Below, one piece after another: positions 9,665 through 17,530 of a DNA stretch of 64,000 nucleotides. Both the position numbers and the translations under genes were made by a program. The notes beneath the pieces were generated by a model, which was given only the letters and a program-made list of their open reading frames with translations, was not told the origin of the DNA and ran no database searches. Source of the DNA: Flavobacterium sp. M31R6 (GTDB lineage: Bacteria > Bacteroidota > Bacteroidia > Flavobacteriales > Flavobacteriaceae); NCBI RefSeq assembly GCF_013284035.1, contig NZ_CP054141.1:1674001-1738000 (forward strand). The letters run 5' to 3'. The first letter of the stretch is position 1. The number at the start of each line of letters is the position of its first letter.

Positions 9665-9725
9665 CAAATATATGTCCAAAAGAGAGTATCTTGTATCGCA
9701 TAGTAGTGTATATTAACATAGTATT
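9665..9725 (-). promoter_or_regulatory. promoter and putative operator of the DUF4870-PadR-PspC operon
   Basis: On the minus strand a TATATTTG -7 box (9665-9672) is preceded, after 13 nt, by a 20-nt element at 9686-9705 (plus strand GTATCTTGTATCGCATAGTA) where the -33 region should be. Two TTAAC-type motifs lie farther upstream. The same arrangement with identical spacing occurs at 22187-22227. Binding by the operon's PadR is inference. Confidence 0.6.
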
Positions 9726-9810
9726 AACAAAAAATGATTATTTTGAAAGAAAATTACATCATTTAAGAGTGATTTATTGACTTGGGTTACTCTATGACGT
9801 TGATAGCAGT

Positions 9811-9930
9811 GAGCGTGAAGGATAAGAGCTAGCTACCGAAGTAGCGCGGATAGCCTGACAGCGCTAGAGAAAGGGGCTCTATATGTGTTCCTATTGTTTA
9901 GCCCCTTTTTCTAGTGGTGGCACGCCCAAA
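9811..9930 (+). ncRNA. structured RNA-like repeat, copy 1
   Basis: About 120 nt matching a second copy at 46866-46985. Shared parts are an outer GCGTG/CACGC stem, a small GCTA-CCGAAG-TAGC hairpin, a CGACAGC-like linker, and a long hairpin (9863-9878 with 9900-9915). The long hairpin differs between copies by paired changes and is kept by G-U pairs only if the plus strand is the RNA. It lies in the divergent gap between the DUF4870 and DUF4442 genes. Function unknown; transcription not shown. Confidence 0.65.
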
Positions 9931-10018
9931 GATTTGAGAAAGTAATAATTTAATTGAAAGTAGAATTATTTTGGATTGGATGAAAAGAGGTAGAATAAAC
10001 TAATTGTGGTTTTTTATA

Positions 10019-10038
10019 TGTACGCATAGTATTTTTTG
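10019..10038 (+). promoter_or_regulatory. operator-like site and promoter before the DUF4442 gene
   Basis: TGTACGCATAGTA (10019-10031) equals the last 14 nt of the 9686-9705 element with one T missing. It overlaps a near-consensus -7 box (TATTTTTTG, 10030-10038) whose TTG partner is at 10004-10006. Confidence 0.35.
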
Positions 10039-10053
10039 TATTTTAGCAAAAAA

Positions 10054-10515
10054 ATGTATCCCATGGAATTAACAGTATCTAAATTAAATCGATTCATATT
10101 TTTCAAATTGCCTTCTGCTTTTATTTGCGGGGTTAGAGTTAAATCTATAGATAAAGATAAATGTGTGGTAACCGTAAAGCACAGATGGATTAATCAAAAT
10201 CCTTTTAATTCTATGTATTTTGCCGTACAAGCGATGGCTGCCGAGTTGACAACAGGAGCAATGGTAATTGATAAAATTCAGCAAAGCGGAAAGAAAATAT
10301 CGATGCTTGTGGCTAATAATAAATCTAATTTTTCCAAGAAAGCGACGGGCCGAATCACTTTTGAGTGCCAAGATGGCCATTTAATAGAAGAAGCAATTCA
10401 AAAGGCAATTGCCACTGGTGAAGGTCAAACGTTTTGGATGAAATCTATTGGAACTAATGAAGAAGGTGTTCAGGTTTCCGAAATGGATTTTGAATGGAGT
10501 ATTCGATTAAAATAA
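10054..10515 (+). CDS. DUF4442 hotdog-fold protein
   Basis: A 153-residue protein resembling the DUF4442 family, thioesterase-like hotdog proteins related to PaaI. The core motif NPFNSMYFAVQAMAAEL occupies the position of the hotdog helix that carries the catalytic residue in acyl-CoA thioesterases. Start taken at the ATG at 10054; a TTG 18 nt upstream lies inside the promoter, and ATG 10063 is also possible. A terminator follows. Substrate unknown. Confidence 0.8.
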   Translation: MYPMELTVSKLNRFIFFKLPSAFICGVRVKSIDKDKCVVTVKHRWINQNPFNSMYFAVQAMAAELTTGAMVIDKIQQSGKKISMLVANNKSNFSKKATGRITFECQDGHLIEEAIQKAIATGEGQTFWMKSIGTNEEGVQVSEMDFEWSIRLK

Positions 10516-10533
10516 GGTTGTCTTTTTAAAATA

Positions 10534-10570
10534 AAAAAAAGCTTCGTTAACTAGAAACGAAGCTTTTTTT
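10534..10570 (+). terminator. terminator after the DUF4442 gene
   Basis: A run of A and GCTTCGTT pair with AACGAAGC and a T run, giving a 15-bp stem. The symmetry allows use in both directions. Confidence 0.8.
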
Positions 10571-10778
10571 GATATAAGGCAATAGTGAATTAATAATTAT
10601 ATAGAAAACAACCTTACTTTCAATATTTGAGAGTTGTATCCTTGGGGGAGTGAATAAAAATCTGTTCCAAAATTAAACAAAACTATAACGTAATAGTCTT
10701 AAAATTATATTAAAGTTTTGTCTAAGATTAGATGATATTTTCTTTGGAAAAATTTTATTCTTAAAAAAAGATGACAAT
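10571..10778. other. intergenic stretch before grpE
   Basis: AT-rich sequence between the DUF4442 terminator and the grpE promoter. I see no open frame, repeat or hairpin in it. No CIRCE-type heat-shock operator was recognised. Confidence 0.4.
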
Positions 10779-10810
10779 TTGACATTTTATAAGTTTTGGC
10801 AGTACTTTTG
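10779..10810 (+). promoter_or_regulatory. grpE-dnaJ promoter
   Basis: TTG at 10779-10781 and TACTTTTG at 10803-10810 match the Bacteroidota -33/-7 consensus with a 21-nt spacer. The site lies inside the apparent TTG-started extension of grpE, which argues for a downstream start codon. Confidence 0.75.
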
Positions 10811-10834
10811 CAATCGAATCTAATGAATAAAACT

Positions 10835-11410
10835 ATGTTTAAGAATTTTTTTAAAAATAAAAGTAATATGACTACAGAAAATACAGAATTCGATCAAGAA
10901 ATAGATGATGTGACATTAGAGAATAATGCAAATGGTGAGCAACTTATTATTGAAGAATTAAGTGTTGAAGAGCAATTAGCACAAGACTTAGCCAAAGAAA
11001 AAGATAAGTTTTTGAGATTATTTGCTGAATTTGAAAATTACAAAAGACGTACTACAAAAGAAAGAATTGAGCTGTTTAAAACAGCTAATCAAGAAGTTTT
11101 GCTTGCTATGTTACCTGTACTGGATGATTTTGACAGAGCAATGGTTGAAATCAACAAATCGGAAGATGAATTGTTAGCCAAAGGCGTAGAATTGATTCAT
11201 GAAAAACTGAAAGGAACGTTGGTGGCCAAAGGATTAGAGCAAGTTGATGTTAAAGCGGGTGATGCATTTGATGCTGATTTTGCTGAAGCAATTACTCAAA
11301 TTCCAGCGGCATCAGACAAAATGAAAGGGAAAATTGTGGATGTTCTTGAAAAAGGATACAAACTAGGCGATAAAATTATTCGTTTCCCAAAAGTGGTAAT
11401 TGGTAACTAA
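10835..11410 (+). CDS. grpE: GrpE nucleotide exchange factor
   Basis: Cochaperone that releases ADP from DnaK. The 191-residue protein has an acidic N-terminus, the long coiled-coil helix (EKDKFLRLFAEFENYKRRT), and the C-terminal beta domain ending KGYKLGDKIIRFPKVVIG. ATG 10835 is chosen because it is 25 nt below the -7 box; ATGs at 10823 and 10868 (MTTENTEF) are real alternatives, while the TTG at 10796 lies inside the promoter. dnaJ follows after 98 nt; dnaK is not in the window. Confidence 0.93.
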   Translation: MFKNFFKNKSNMTTENTEFDQEIDDVTLENNANGEQLIIEELSVEEQLAQDLAKEKDKFLRLFAEFENYKRRTTKERIELFKTANQEVLLAMLPVLDDFDRAMVEINKSEDELLAKGVELIHEKLKGTLVAKGLEQVDVKAGDAFDADFAEAITQIPAASDKMKGKIVDVLEKGYKLGDKIIRFPKVVIGN

Positions 11411-11508
11411 AAAATCAAATTGCAAATCCTAAATTCTAATGTGTTGAACGGTTGGAATTTGATCCTGAAACCTTCGGGATTAAAATTTGGAATTTACTTT
11501 AAATTATT

Positions 11509-12621
11509 ATGAAAAAAGATTTTTACGAAATATTAGGCATTTCAAAAGGTGCAGATGCTGCTGAAATTAAAAAGGCATACAGAAAAAGTGCATTGAAATA
11601 CCATCCTGACAAGAATCCTGGCGACAAAGAGGCAGAGGAAAAGTTCAAATTAGCTGCCGAAGCTTATGAAGTATTGAGTGATCCTGCCAAAAAAGCAAAA
11701 TACGATCAATATGGTCATCAAGCATTTGACGGTTCCGGAGGATTTGGCGGAGGTCATGGCGGAATGAATATGGATGATATCTTTAGTCAATTTGGAGATA
11801 TTTTCGGTGGTGGATTTGGTGGATTTGGCGGAGGCGGAGGCGGAGGTCCTCGTCGCGTAAAAGGAAGTAATTTGCGTATTAAAGTAAAATTAACTCTGGA
11901 AGAAATCGCCAATGGTGTTGAGAAAAAAGTAAAAGTTAAACGTAAAGTTCAAGCTCAGGGTGTAAGCTATAAAACGTGTTCAACGTGCAATGGTCAAGGT
12001 CAGGTAATGAGAGTTACCAACACGATTTTGGGTAGAATGCAATCGGCTTCAACTTGTCCTACTTGTGGTGGTTCTGGTCAAATTTTGGACAAAAAACCAA
12101 GCAATGCCGATTCTCAAGGAATGGTTGTAGAAGACGAAACCGTTTCTATAAAAATTCCAGCAGGTGTTGTGGACGGAATGCAATTAAAAGTTTCCGGTAA
12201 AGGAAATGATGCTCCAGGAAACAGTGTTCCGGGAGATTTGATTGTTGTTATTGAAGAAATTGAGCATGAATTCTTGAAACGTGAAGGTGAAAACCTGCAC
12301 TACGATTTATATATTAGTTTCGCAGAAGCCGTTCTTGGAATTTCAAAAGATATTGATGCCGTAAACGGAAAAGTAAGAATCAAACTGGAAGAAGGAATTC
12401 AATCTGGAAAAATCTTGAGATTAAAAGGAAAAGGTATTCCAAGTATCAATGGTTACGGAAGTGGAGATTTACTTGTACATGTAAATGTTTGGACTCCAAA
12501 AACTTTAAACAAAGAGCAAAAACAGTTTTTTGAAAAAGCGCTAACAGATGATAACTTTACTCCAAACCCGGAGAAATCGGAAAAATCATTTTTCGAAAAA
12601 GTGAAAGATATGTTTTCATAA
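11509..12621 (+). CDS. dnaJ: chaperone DnaJ
   Basis: Hsp40 cochaperone that stimulates DnaK ATPase and delivers unfolded clients. Of 370 residues, 1-70 form the J domain with HPD at 32-34, followed by a Gly/Phe-rich segment (about 75-110), a zinc-binding region near 155-190, and two C-terminal beta-barrel domains. Only two Cys-x-x-Cys-x-G-x-G motifs (CSTCNGQG and CPTCGGSG) are present instead of the four found in E. coli DnaJ, so one zinc site rather than two is expected. Forms an operon with grpE. Confidence 0.96.
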   Translation: MKKDFYEILGISKGADAAEIKKAYRKSALKYHPDKNPGDKEAEEKFKLAAEAYEVLSDPAKKAKYDQYGHQAFDGSGGFGGGHGGMNMDDIFSQFGDIFGGGFGGFGGGGGGGPRRVKGSNLRIKVKLTLEEIANGVEKKVKVKRKVQAQGVSYKTCSTCNGQGQVMRVTNTILGRMQSASTCPTCGGSGQILDKKPSNADSQGMVVEDETVSIKIPAGVVDGMQLKVSGKGNDAPGNSVPGDLIVVIEEIEHEFLKREGENLHYDLYISFAEAVLGISKDIDAVNGKVRIKLEEGIQSGKILRLKGKGIPSINGYGSGDLLVHVNVWTPKTLNKEQKQFFEKALTDDNFTPNPEKSEKSFFEKVKDMFS

Positions 12622-12642
12622 CTTTTAGAAACAATAAAATAC

Positions 12643-12677
12643 AAACCCATCCTTTATTCGTTAAGGATGGGTTTTTT
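12643..12677 (+). terminator. grpE-dnaJ terminator
   Basis: AAACCCATCCTT (12643-12654) pairs with AAGGATGGGTTT (12663-12674), followed by T. Confidence 0.88.
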
Positions 12678-12740
12678 AATGTATAATTAAGAGAATTTAG
12701 GCTCGAAATTATTTACTTTTACGCCAATTAAAAAAACAGC

Positions 12741-13661
12741 ATGAGTAATATACTTGAAGTAAATAAAGTCGTAAAGCAATATGGTGATTATGTAGCGCTT
12801 AACGAAGTTTCATTGACCGTTCCTAAAGGAAGTATATATGGGCTTTTAGGCCCAAATGGAGCAGGAAAAACTTCACTAATTCGAATTATCAACCAAATTA
12901 CGATGCCAGACAGTGGCGAAATCATCCTTGATGGTGAAAAGCTTCAACCCAAACACATACAACACATTGGATATCTTCCTGAAGAAAGAGGTTTGTACAG
13001 CACTATGAAAGTAGGCGAGCAATGTTTGTATTTGGCACAAATGAAAGGATTGTCCAAAGCCGAAGCCAAAAAACAACTCGAATATTGGTTTGATCGCTTG
13101 GGGATTCAAGGGTGGTGGAATAAAAAAATTCAAGAATTGTCGAAAGGAATGGCGCAAAAAATCCAGTTTGTGGTTTGTGTTTTGCACAAACCAAAATTAT
13201 TGATTTTTGACGAGCCTTTTTCCGGATTCGATCCTGTAAATGCCAATGTTATCAAAGACGAAATTTTGGCATTGAGAGATGAAGGTGCCACGATTATTTT
13301 TTCTACCCATAGAATGGAAAGTGTGGAAGAGCTGTGTGACCATATTGCACTCATCCACAAATCGAATAAGCTAATAGAAGGCAAGCTGATTGATGTAAAA
13401 AGAAAATTCAAGACCAATAGTTTTGAAGTTGGTATCCTGTCTGACAATGTAGAAGGCTTGATGTTTGACATTACCCAAAAATTTAAAGTAGGCCAAGCCA
13501 ATTTTAAATCCTTGAATGATGAAATAAAATTGGAAATCCAACTTGGGAATGCCACACCAAACGAATTGCTGAATGTCTTGTCTCAACGCGGTCAGGTTAT
13601 GCATTTTGTCGAAAAAATTCCAAGCGTGAATGATATTTTTATTCAAACAGTAACAGGATAG
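12741..13661 (+). CDS. ABC exporter ATP-binding protein
   Basis: A 306-residue ATPase of an ABC-2 type exporter, NatA/CcmA-like. Walker A is GPNGAGKT at 37-44, the signature is LSKGM at 133-137, and Walker B is LLIFDEP at 153-159, followed by the usual SGFDPVN D-loop. A C-terminal domain of about 80 residues (DUF4162-like) follows the ATPase core. The permease gene starts 97 nt downstream, so the two form one transporter. The substrate cannot be read from the sequence; NatAB exports sodium in Bacillus, which is not evidence here. Confidence 0.92.
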   Translation: MSNILEVNKVVKQYGDYVALNEVSLTVPKGSIYGLLGPNGAGKTSLIRIINQITMPDSGEIILDGEKLQPKHIQHIGYLPEERGLYSTMKVGEQCLYLAQMKGLSKAEAKKQLEYWFDRLGIQGWWNKKIQELSKGMAQKIQFVVCVLHKPKLLIFDEPFSGFDPVNANVIKDEILALRDEGATIIFSTHRMESVEELCDHIALIHKSNKLIEGKLIDVKRKFKTNSFEVGILSDNVEGLMFDITQKFKVGQANFKSLNDEIKLEIQLGNATPNELLNVLSQRGQVMHFVEKIPSVNDIFIQTVTG

Positions 13662-13683
13662 ATTAATTGGATTTTTATACTTT

Positions 13684-13756
13684 TCGATTAAAAATCAACA
13701 ATCCAACAATCCATCTATCGAATGATCAAATAATCTAAAAATCGAATAATCTATAT
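13684..13756. repeat. AATC/CAATC-rich simple repeat
   Basis: The gap between the two ABC genes is made of variants of AATCAACAATCC and CGAATAATCTA. The same AATCAACAATC unit appears inside the aminotransferase gene at 54407-54448. Confidence 0.5.
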
Positions 13757-13758
13757 AA

Positions 13759-15075
13759 ATGAGCATTATTTCATTAATCATAAAAAGAGAGTTTATTGCC
13801 AAAGTTCGCAATAAGTCATTTGTTGTCATGACTTTTTTAAGTCCGTTGCTGTTTGTTGCGATTGCTGGTTTTGTTGCGTATTTAAGCTCTATGAAAGCCG
13901 AAACAAAACGTATTGCAATTCATGATGAATCGGGTTTGTTTGTCAACGAGTTTGTAGCTCAGAATAATAAAGACAGTGAATACAGATACTTGGATTTGTC
14001 GGCAATTGATGTTCAGGCTCTTAAAGACAGTATTGCTAAAGAAGATTTTGAAGCCTTACTTTATATTCCAAAGACGACAAGTAACAAAGATTTGGAAAAT
14101 AAAATTCAATTGATTTCCAATAATAGTCCTAGTATTATTTTTATCGAGAAAGCCCAAGGAATTATTGCCGATAAGTTGACCAAAAATAATCTCGAAATGG
14201 CGCATTTGGACACTTTGGCAATAAAAGGAGCCAAGGCCGAAGTGGTTTTAAATCTTTCTAAAGCATCTGGTGAAGAAAGTATCAAGGGGCTTAACGAAAT
14301 AAAAATTGCAATAGGTGGTGCTTTTGGTTATCTTATCATGATGTTCATAATCATTTATGGGAATATGGTAATGCGCTCTGTAATCGAAGAAAAAACGAAT
14401 CGTATTGTAGAAATTATCATTTCCTCGGTGAAACCCTTTCAACTTATGATGGGAAAAATTATCGGAACTTCATTGGCAGGTTTACTGCAATTTTTAATTT
14501 GGACTGTTATCGGTTTGTCATTGATGTTTGCTGCCTCTGCATTTTTTGGTGTCAATATCGGTCCAACGTCTAGAGTTTCTCCAGAAATGATGCATGTTGC
14601 TCAGCAAGAATTTTCAGGAACTGCCCAAATGTATATCAAAGAATTATGGAATCTGCCTATCGCCAGTATTTTGATCAGTTTTGTGGTTTATTTTATTGGA
14701 GGATATTTTCTCTATAGCTCTTTTTATGCCGCAATTGGGGCTGCTGTAGACAATCAAACTGATTCGCAACAATTTCTTTTGCCTATTATAATGCCATTGA
14801 TGCTTAGTGTTTATATTGGTTTTTTTACGGTTATTAACGATCCCCATGGAACTATAGCAGTAGTTTTTTCAATGATACCATTAACATCACCAATAGTAAT
14901 GTTAATGCGTATTCCTTTTGGAGTACCGTGGTGGCAAATTGCAATTTCCGTATCTTTGTTGTTCGCCACGTTTTTTGGTGTAGTTTGGTTTGCTGCCAAA
15001 ATTTACCGTGTTGGAATTTTGATGTATGGAAAAAAGCCGAGTTGGAAAGAGTTGTATAAATGGTTAAAATATTAA
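13759..15075 (+). CDS. ABC-2 type exporter permease
   Basis: A 438-residue membrane protein of the ABC2_membrane_3 / NatB type. One membrane helix lies near residues 22-45, a long extracytoplasmic domain (about 46-185) follows, then five or so helices. The cytoplasmic coupling motif VIEEKTNRIVEIIISSVKP between the second and third helices is typical of the family. Partner of the ATPase gene upstream. The 97-nt gap is filled by short AATC-rich repeats (see 13684-13756). Confidence 0.9.
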   Translation: MSIISLIIKREFIAKVRNKSFVVMTFLSPLLFVAIAGFVAYLSSMKAETKRIAIHDESGLFVNEFVAQNNKDSEYRYLDLSAIDVQALKDSIAKEDFEALLYIPKTTSNKDLENKIQLISNNSPSIIFIEKAQGIIADKLTKNNLEMAHLDTLAIKGAKAEVVLNLSKASGEESIKGLNEIKIAIGGAFGYLIMMFIIIYGNMVMRSVIEEKTNRIVEIIISSVKPFQLMMGKIIGTSLAGLLQFLIWTVIGLSLMFAASAFFGVNIGPTSRVSPEMMHVAQQEFSGTAQMYIKELWNLPIASILISFVVYFIGGYFLYSSFYAAIGAAVDNQTDSQQFLLPIIMPLMLSVYIGFFTVINDPHGTIAVVFSMIPLTSPIVMLMRIPFGVPWWQIAISVSLLFATFFGVVWFAAKIYRVGILMYGKKPSWKELYKWLKY

Positions 15076-15123
15076 AGGTTATTTGAATAGTTAAGTTATA
15101 AAGCCAAAATAAAAAAGTTATTT

Positions 15124-16287
15124 ATGTCGAAAATTCTAATTATCGAAGACGAAGAAGCCATCAGGAGAGTATTAGCCAAAATACTTTGCGAAGAAAATGA
15201 GTCTTATGAAGTTGATGTAGCCGAAGATGGTGTTATAGGACTTGAAAAAATAAAAGAAAACGACTATGATTTGGTTTTATGTGACATAAAAATGCCAAAA
15301 ATGGATGGCGTTGAATTGCTTGAAGCCGTAAAAAAGATCGATACCGAAATTCCCATCGTAATGATATCAGGGCATGGTGATATGGAAACGGCAATCAATA
15401 CCATGCGTCTTGGGGCTTTTGATTATATTTCAAAACCACCTGATTTAAACCGATTGCTAAATACTGTCCGAAATGCATTGGACAAGAAAAAACTGGTTGT
15501 TGAGAATAAAATTCTGAAGAAGAAAGTCAGTAAAAAATATGAAATAGTTGGAGATAGCGAACCAATCAATCTGGTGAAAGTCATGATTGATAAAGTAGCT
15601 AAAACCGATGCAAGAGTTTTGATTACCGGACCAAATGGAACCGGAAAAGAATTGGTTGCCCATCAGTTGCATGACAAAAGCGATCGTTCCAGCGCTCCAA
15701 TGGTAGAAGTGAATTGTGCCGCAATACCAAGTGAATTGATAGAGAGTGAATTGTTTGGCCATACAAAAGGCGCTTTTACATCGGCGGTAAAAGATCGCGC
15801 AGGAAAATTTGAAGCAGCCAATAAAGGGACAATTTTTCTGGATGAAATTGGGGATATGAGTTTGTCAGCCCAAGCCAAAGTTTTGAGAGCTTTACAAGAA
15901 GGAATCATAACAAGAGTAGGAGCAGACAGTGATATAAAAATTGATGTGCGTGTTATAGCTGCCACCAATAAAGATTTAAAAACTGAAATTGCAGAAGGCC
16001 GTTTTAGAGAAGATTTATACCATCGTTTGGCTGTAATTCTCATAAAAGTTCCTTCCTTAAATGATAGGAGGGAAGATATTCCTTCTTTGATTGAGCATTT
16101 TACAAATAAAATTGCAATCGAACAAGGTAATGCGGTAAAGCATTTTTCAGTAGAAGCCATTCGTTTATTGCAAGAATACGATTGGACGGGTAATATTCGT
16201 GAATTAAGAAACGTGGTAGAACGCTTAATTATCCTTGGTGGAAACGAAATTTCCGAAAGTGATGTTAAAGCTTTTGCCAGTAAATAA
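15124..16287 (+). CDS. NtrC-type response regulator lacking a DNA-binding domain
   Basis: A 387-residue receiver plus AAA+ sigma-54 activator. The receiver has phospho-acceptor D54 (CDIKMP) and K104. The AAA+ domain has Walker A GPNGTGKE (169-176), the sigma-54 contact loop GAFTSA (216-221, GAFTGA in most members), Walker B TIFLDE (236-241) and the WTGNIRELRN sensor II region near 345. The protein ends about 30 residues later, so the C-terminal Fis-type helix-turn-helix is missing. It may act from solution or bind DNA through a partner. No sensor kinase is adjacent. Confidence 0.9.
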   Translation: MSKILIIEDEEAIRRVLAKILCEENESYEVDVAEDGVIGLEKIKENDYDLVLCDIKMPKMDGVELLEAVKKIDTEIPIVMISGHGDMETAINTMRLGAFDYISKPPDLNRLLNTVRNALDKKKLVVENKILKKKVSKKYEIVGDSEPINLVKVMIDKVAKTDARVLITGPNGTGKELVAHQLHDKSDRSSAPMVEVNCAAIPSELIESELFGHTKGAFTSAVKDRAGKFEAANKGTIFLDEIGDMSLSAQAKVLRALQEGIITRVGADSDIKIDVRVIAATNKDLKTEIAEGRFREDLYHRLAVILIKVPSLNDRREDIPSLIEHFTNKIAIEQGNAVKHFSVEAIRLLQEYDWTGNIRELRNVVERLIILGGNEISESDVKAFASK

Positions 16288-16369
16288 AGTAGAATAAAAA
16301 AACAAGAATATTTTATGTAATAATTCATTAGCTTTTGGCTTATGTCTTATGCCTAATTACTAAAAAAAA

Positions 16370-17089
16370 ATGAAACTAAAGAAAATAAATCAAGTATTGC
16401 AAGAAGCCTTAATTGATAGCGGGTTGACTGAAGCTAATGAGATGCAAAAAGAAACTTTTTCGACTATAAAAAGTGGTGCAGATGCAATTATTGTTTCGCC
16501 AAAAGGTTCGGGAAAATCAACAACTATTGTGATGAATGTAATTCAGCAATTGGTTTGTGAAGGAGAAGAATCACCTCGTGCCTTAATTATCGTCGAAGAC
16601 AAAACTAAGGTTCTTGAAATGGAAGAACTTTTTGAGAAGTTTGGAAAATTTACCAATTTGAGAGTATATGGTGTTCATGATAAAGGCGATATGGAATATG
16701 ATAAGAACTATATTTCGACAGGTATTGATGTTCTTATAGGTACTCCAAATAAATTGAGTGATATGTTTACCACAGCGGGATATAATGTAAATCGATTGAG
16801 AATGTTCATTCTTGATGATGCAGACCCGATTTTGAAATTGCGTCATGAAACAAAAATCATGCGAATCTCAAATAGTATTGCCAAAACGCAACGTATTATT
16901 TTTACTGACCAATTGACCGAACGAATTGAAATCTTGGCCGATAAAATGTTGTTGGAGCCTTATGTTTTTGATTTTGAGGAAGAGTATGACGAAGACGAGG
17001 AGGATTTGGAAGAAGAAGAATCAGTAAATCCAGACGTAGATGATTTTGAAGAAGAAGACGAAGAAATTGATGATGACGAGGAGGAGTAA
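16370..17089 (+). CDS. single-RecA-domain DEAD-box-like protein with acidic tail
   Basis: A 239-residue protein equal to the first RecA-like domain of a DEAD-box helicase. It has a Q-motif-like Gln26, motif I SPKGSGKS (43-50), a TPNK segment in place of TPGR (125-128), and motif II DDAD (149-152) instead of DEAD. The second RecA domain is absent. Residues 198-239 are almost all Asp and Glu. It cannot be a complete helicase; an RNA-binding or regulatory ATPase role is inference. The coding frame is intact and has normal composition, so it is not an obvious pseudogene. Confidence 0.8.
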   Translation: MKLKKINQVLQEALIDSGLTEANEMQKETFSTIKSGADAIIVSPKGSGKSTTIVMNVIQQLVCEGEESPRALIIVEDKTKVLEMEELFEKFGKFTNLRVYGVHDKGDMEYDKNYISTGIDVLIGTPNKLSDMFTTAGYNVNRLRMFILDDADPILKLRHETKIMRISNSIAKTQRIIFTDQLTERIEILADKMLLEPYVFDFEEEYDEDEEDLEEEESVNPDVDDFEEEDEEIDDDEEE

Positions 17090-17200
17090 AAAATTAACAA
17101 TAAATCAGAAGGCAGGAAGCAGAACTCCGAACGGACAGGTTTTAAGGTGCTTTTAGTTTAATGATTTGATATAATAATAATTTAAAAAAATAAAAGCATC

Positions 17201-17419
17201 ATGGGATTAATGAAAGTATTTTCGGGAAGTGAAATTTTGGCATTGGCTTTACAAGAAAAAATTGAAGCCGTTGGAGTGGAAACTACAGTTAAAAATAATG
17301 TTCAATCGGCTAGAATGTCAGGTTTTCCAAACTTAGACGCAGCTGTTGAGGTTTTTATCCAAGAAACTGATTTTGCAAAAGCAAATCCGGTTATCGAAGA
17401 ATTTAGGTTGAATATCTAA
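17201..17419 (+). CDS. DUF2007 small protein
   Basis: A 72-residue protein resembling the DUF2007 'putative signal transducing protein' family: a short ferredoxin-like alpha/beta fold with a KVFSGSEILALALQEKIEAVG start and a VFIQETDFAKANPVI end. Function unknown. A terminator follows at 17441-17473. Confidence 0.82.
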   Translation: MGLMKVFSGSEILALALQEKIEAVGVETTVKNNVQSARMSGFPNLDAAVEVFIQETDFAKANPVIEEFRLNI

Positions 17420-17440
17420 TTGAATAGAATGATTTTTTTT

Positions 17441-17473
17441 AAACCTTGAGACTTATTAGTGTCAGGGTTTTTT
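17441..17473 (+). terminator. terminator after the DUF2007 gene
   Basis: AAACCTTGA (17441-17449) pairs with TCAGGGTTT (17462-17470) with one G-U pair, followed by T. Confidence 0.65.
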
Positions 17474-17530
17474 AATGGCATAATAATTGTAATTTATTAA
17501 TTTATAATTTATTAGCCGAAAATTTATATA

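Noticed and set aside
10796..10834. N-terminal extension of GrpE from a TTG codon
   Set aside because: It overlaps the promoter (TACTTTTG at 10803-10810), so it cannot be in the mRNA.
15124..17419. A two-component system including the helicase-like and DUF2007 genes
   Set aside because: No kinase is near, and the gaps of 80 to 110 nt carry no coupling. Functional links are not supported.
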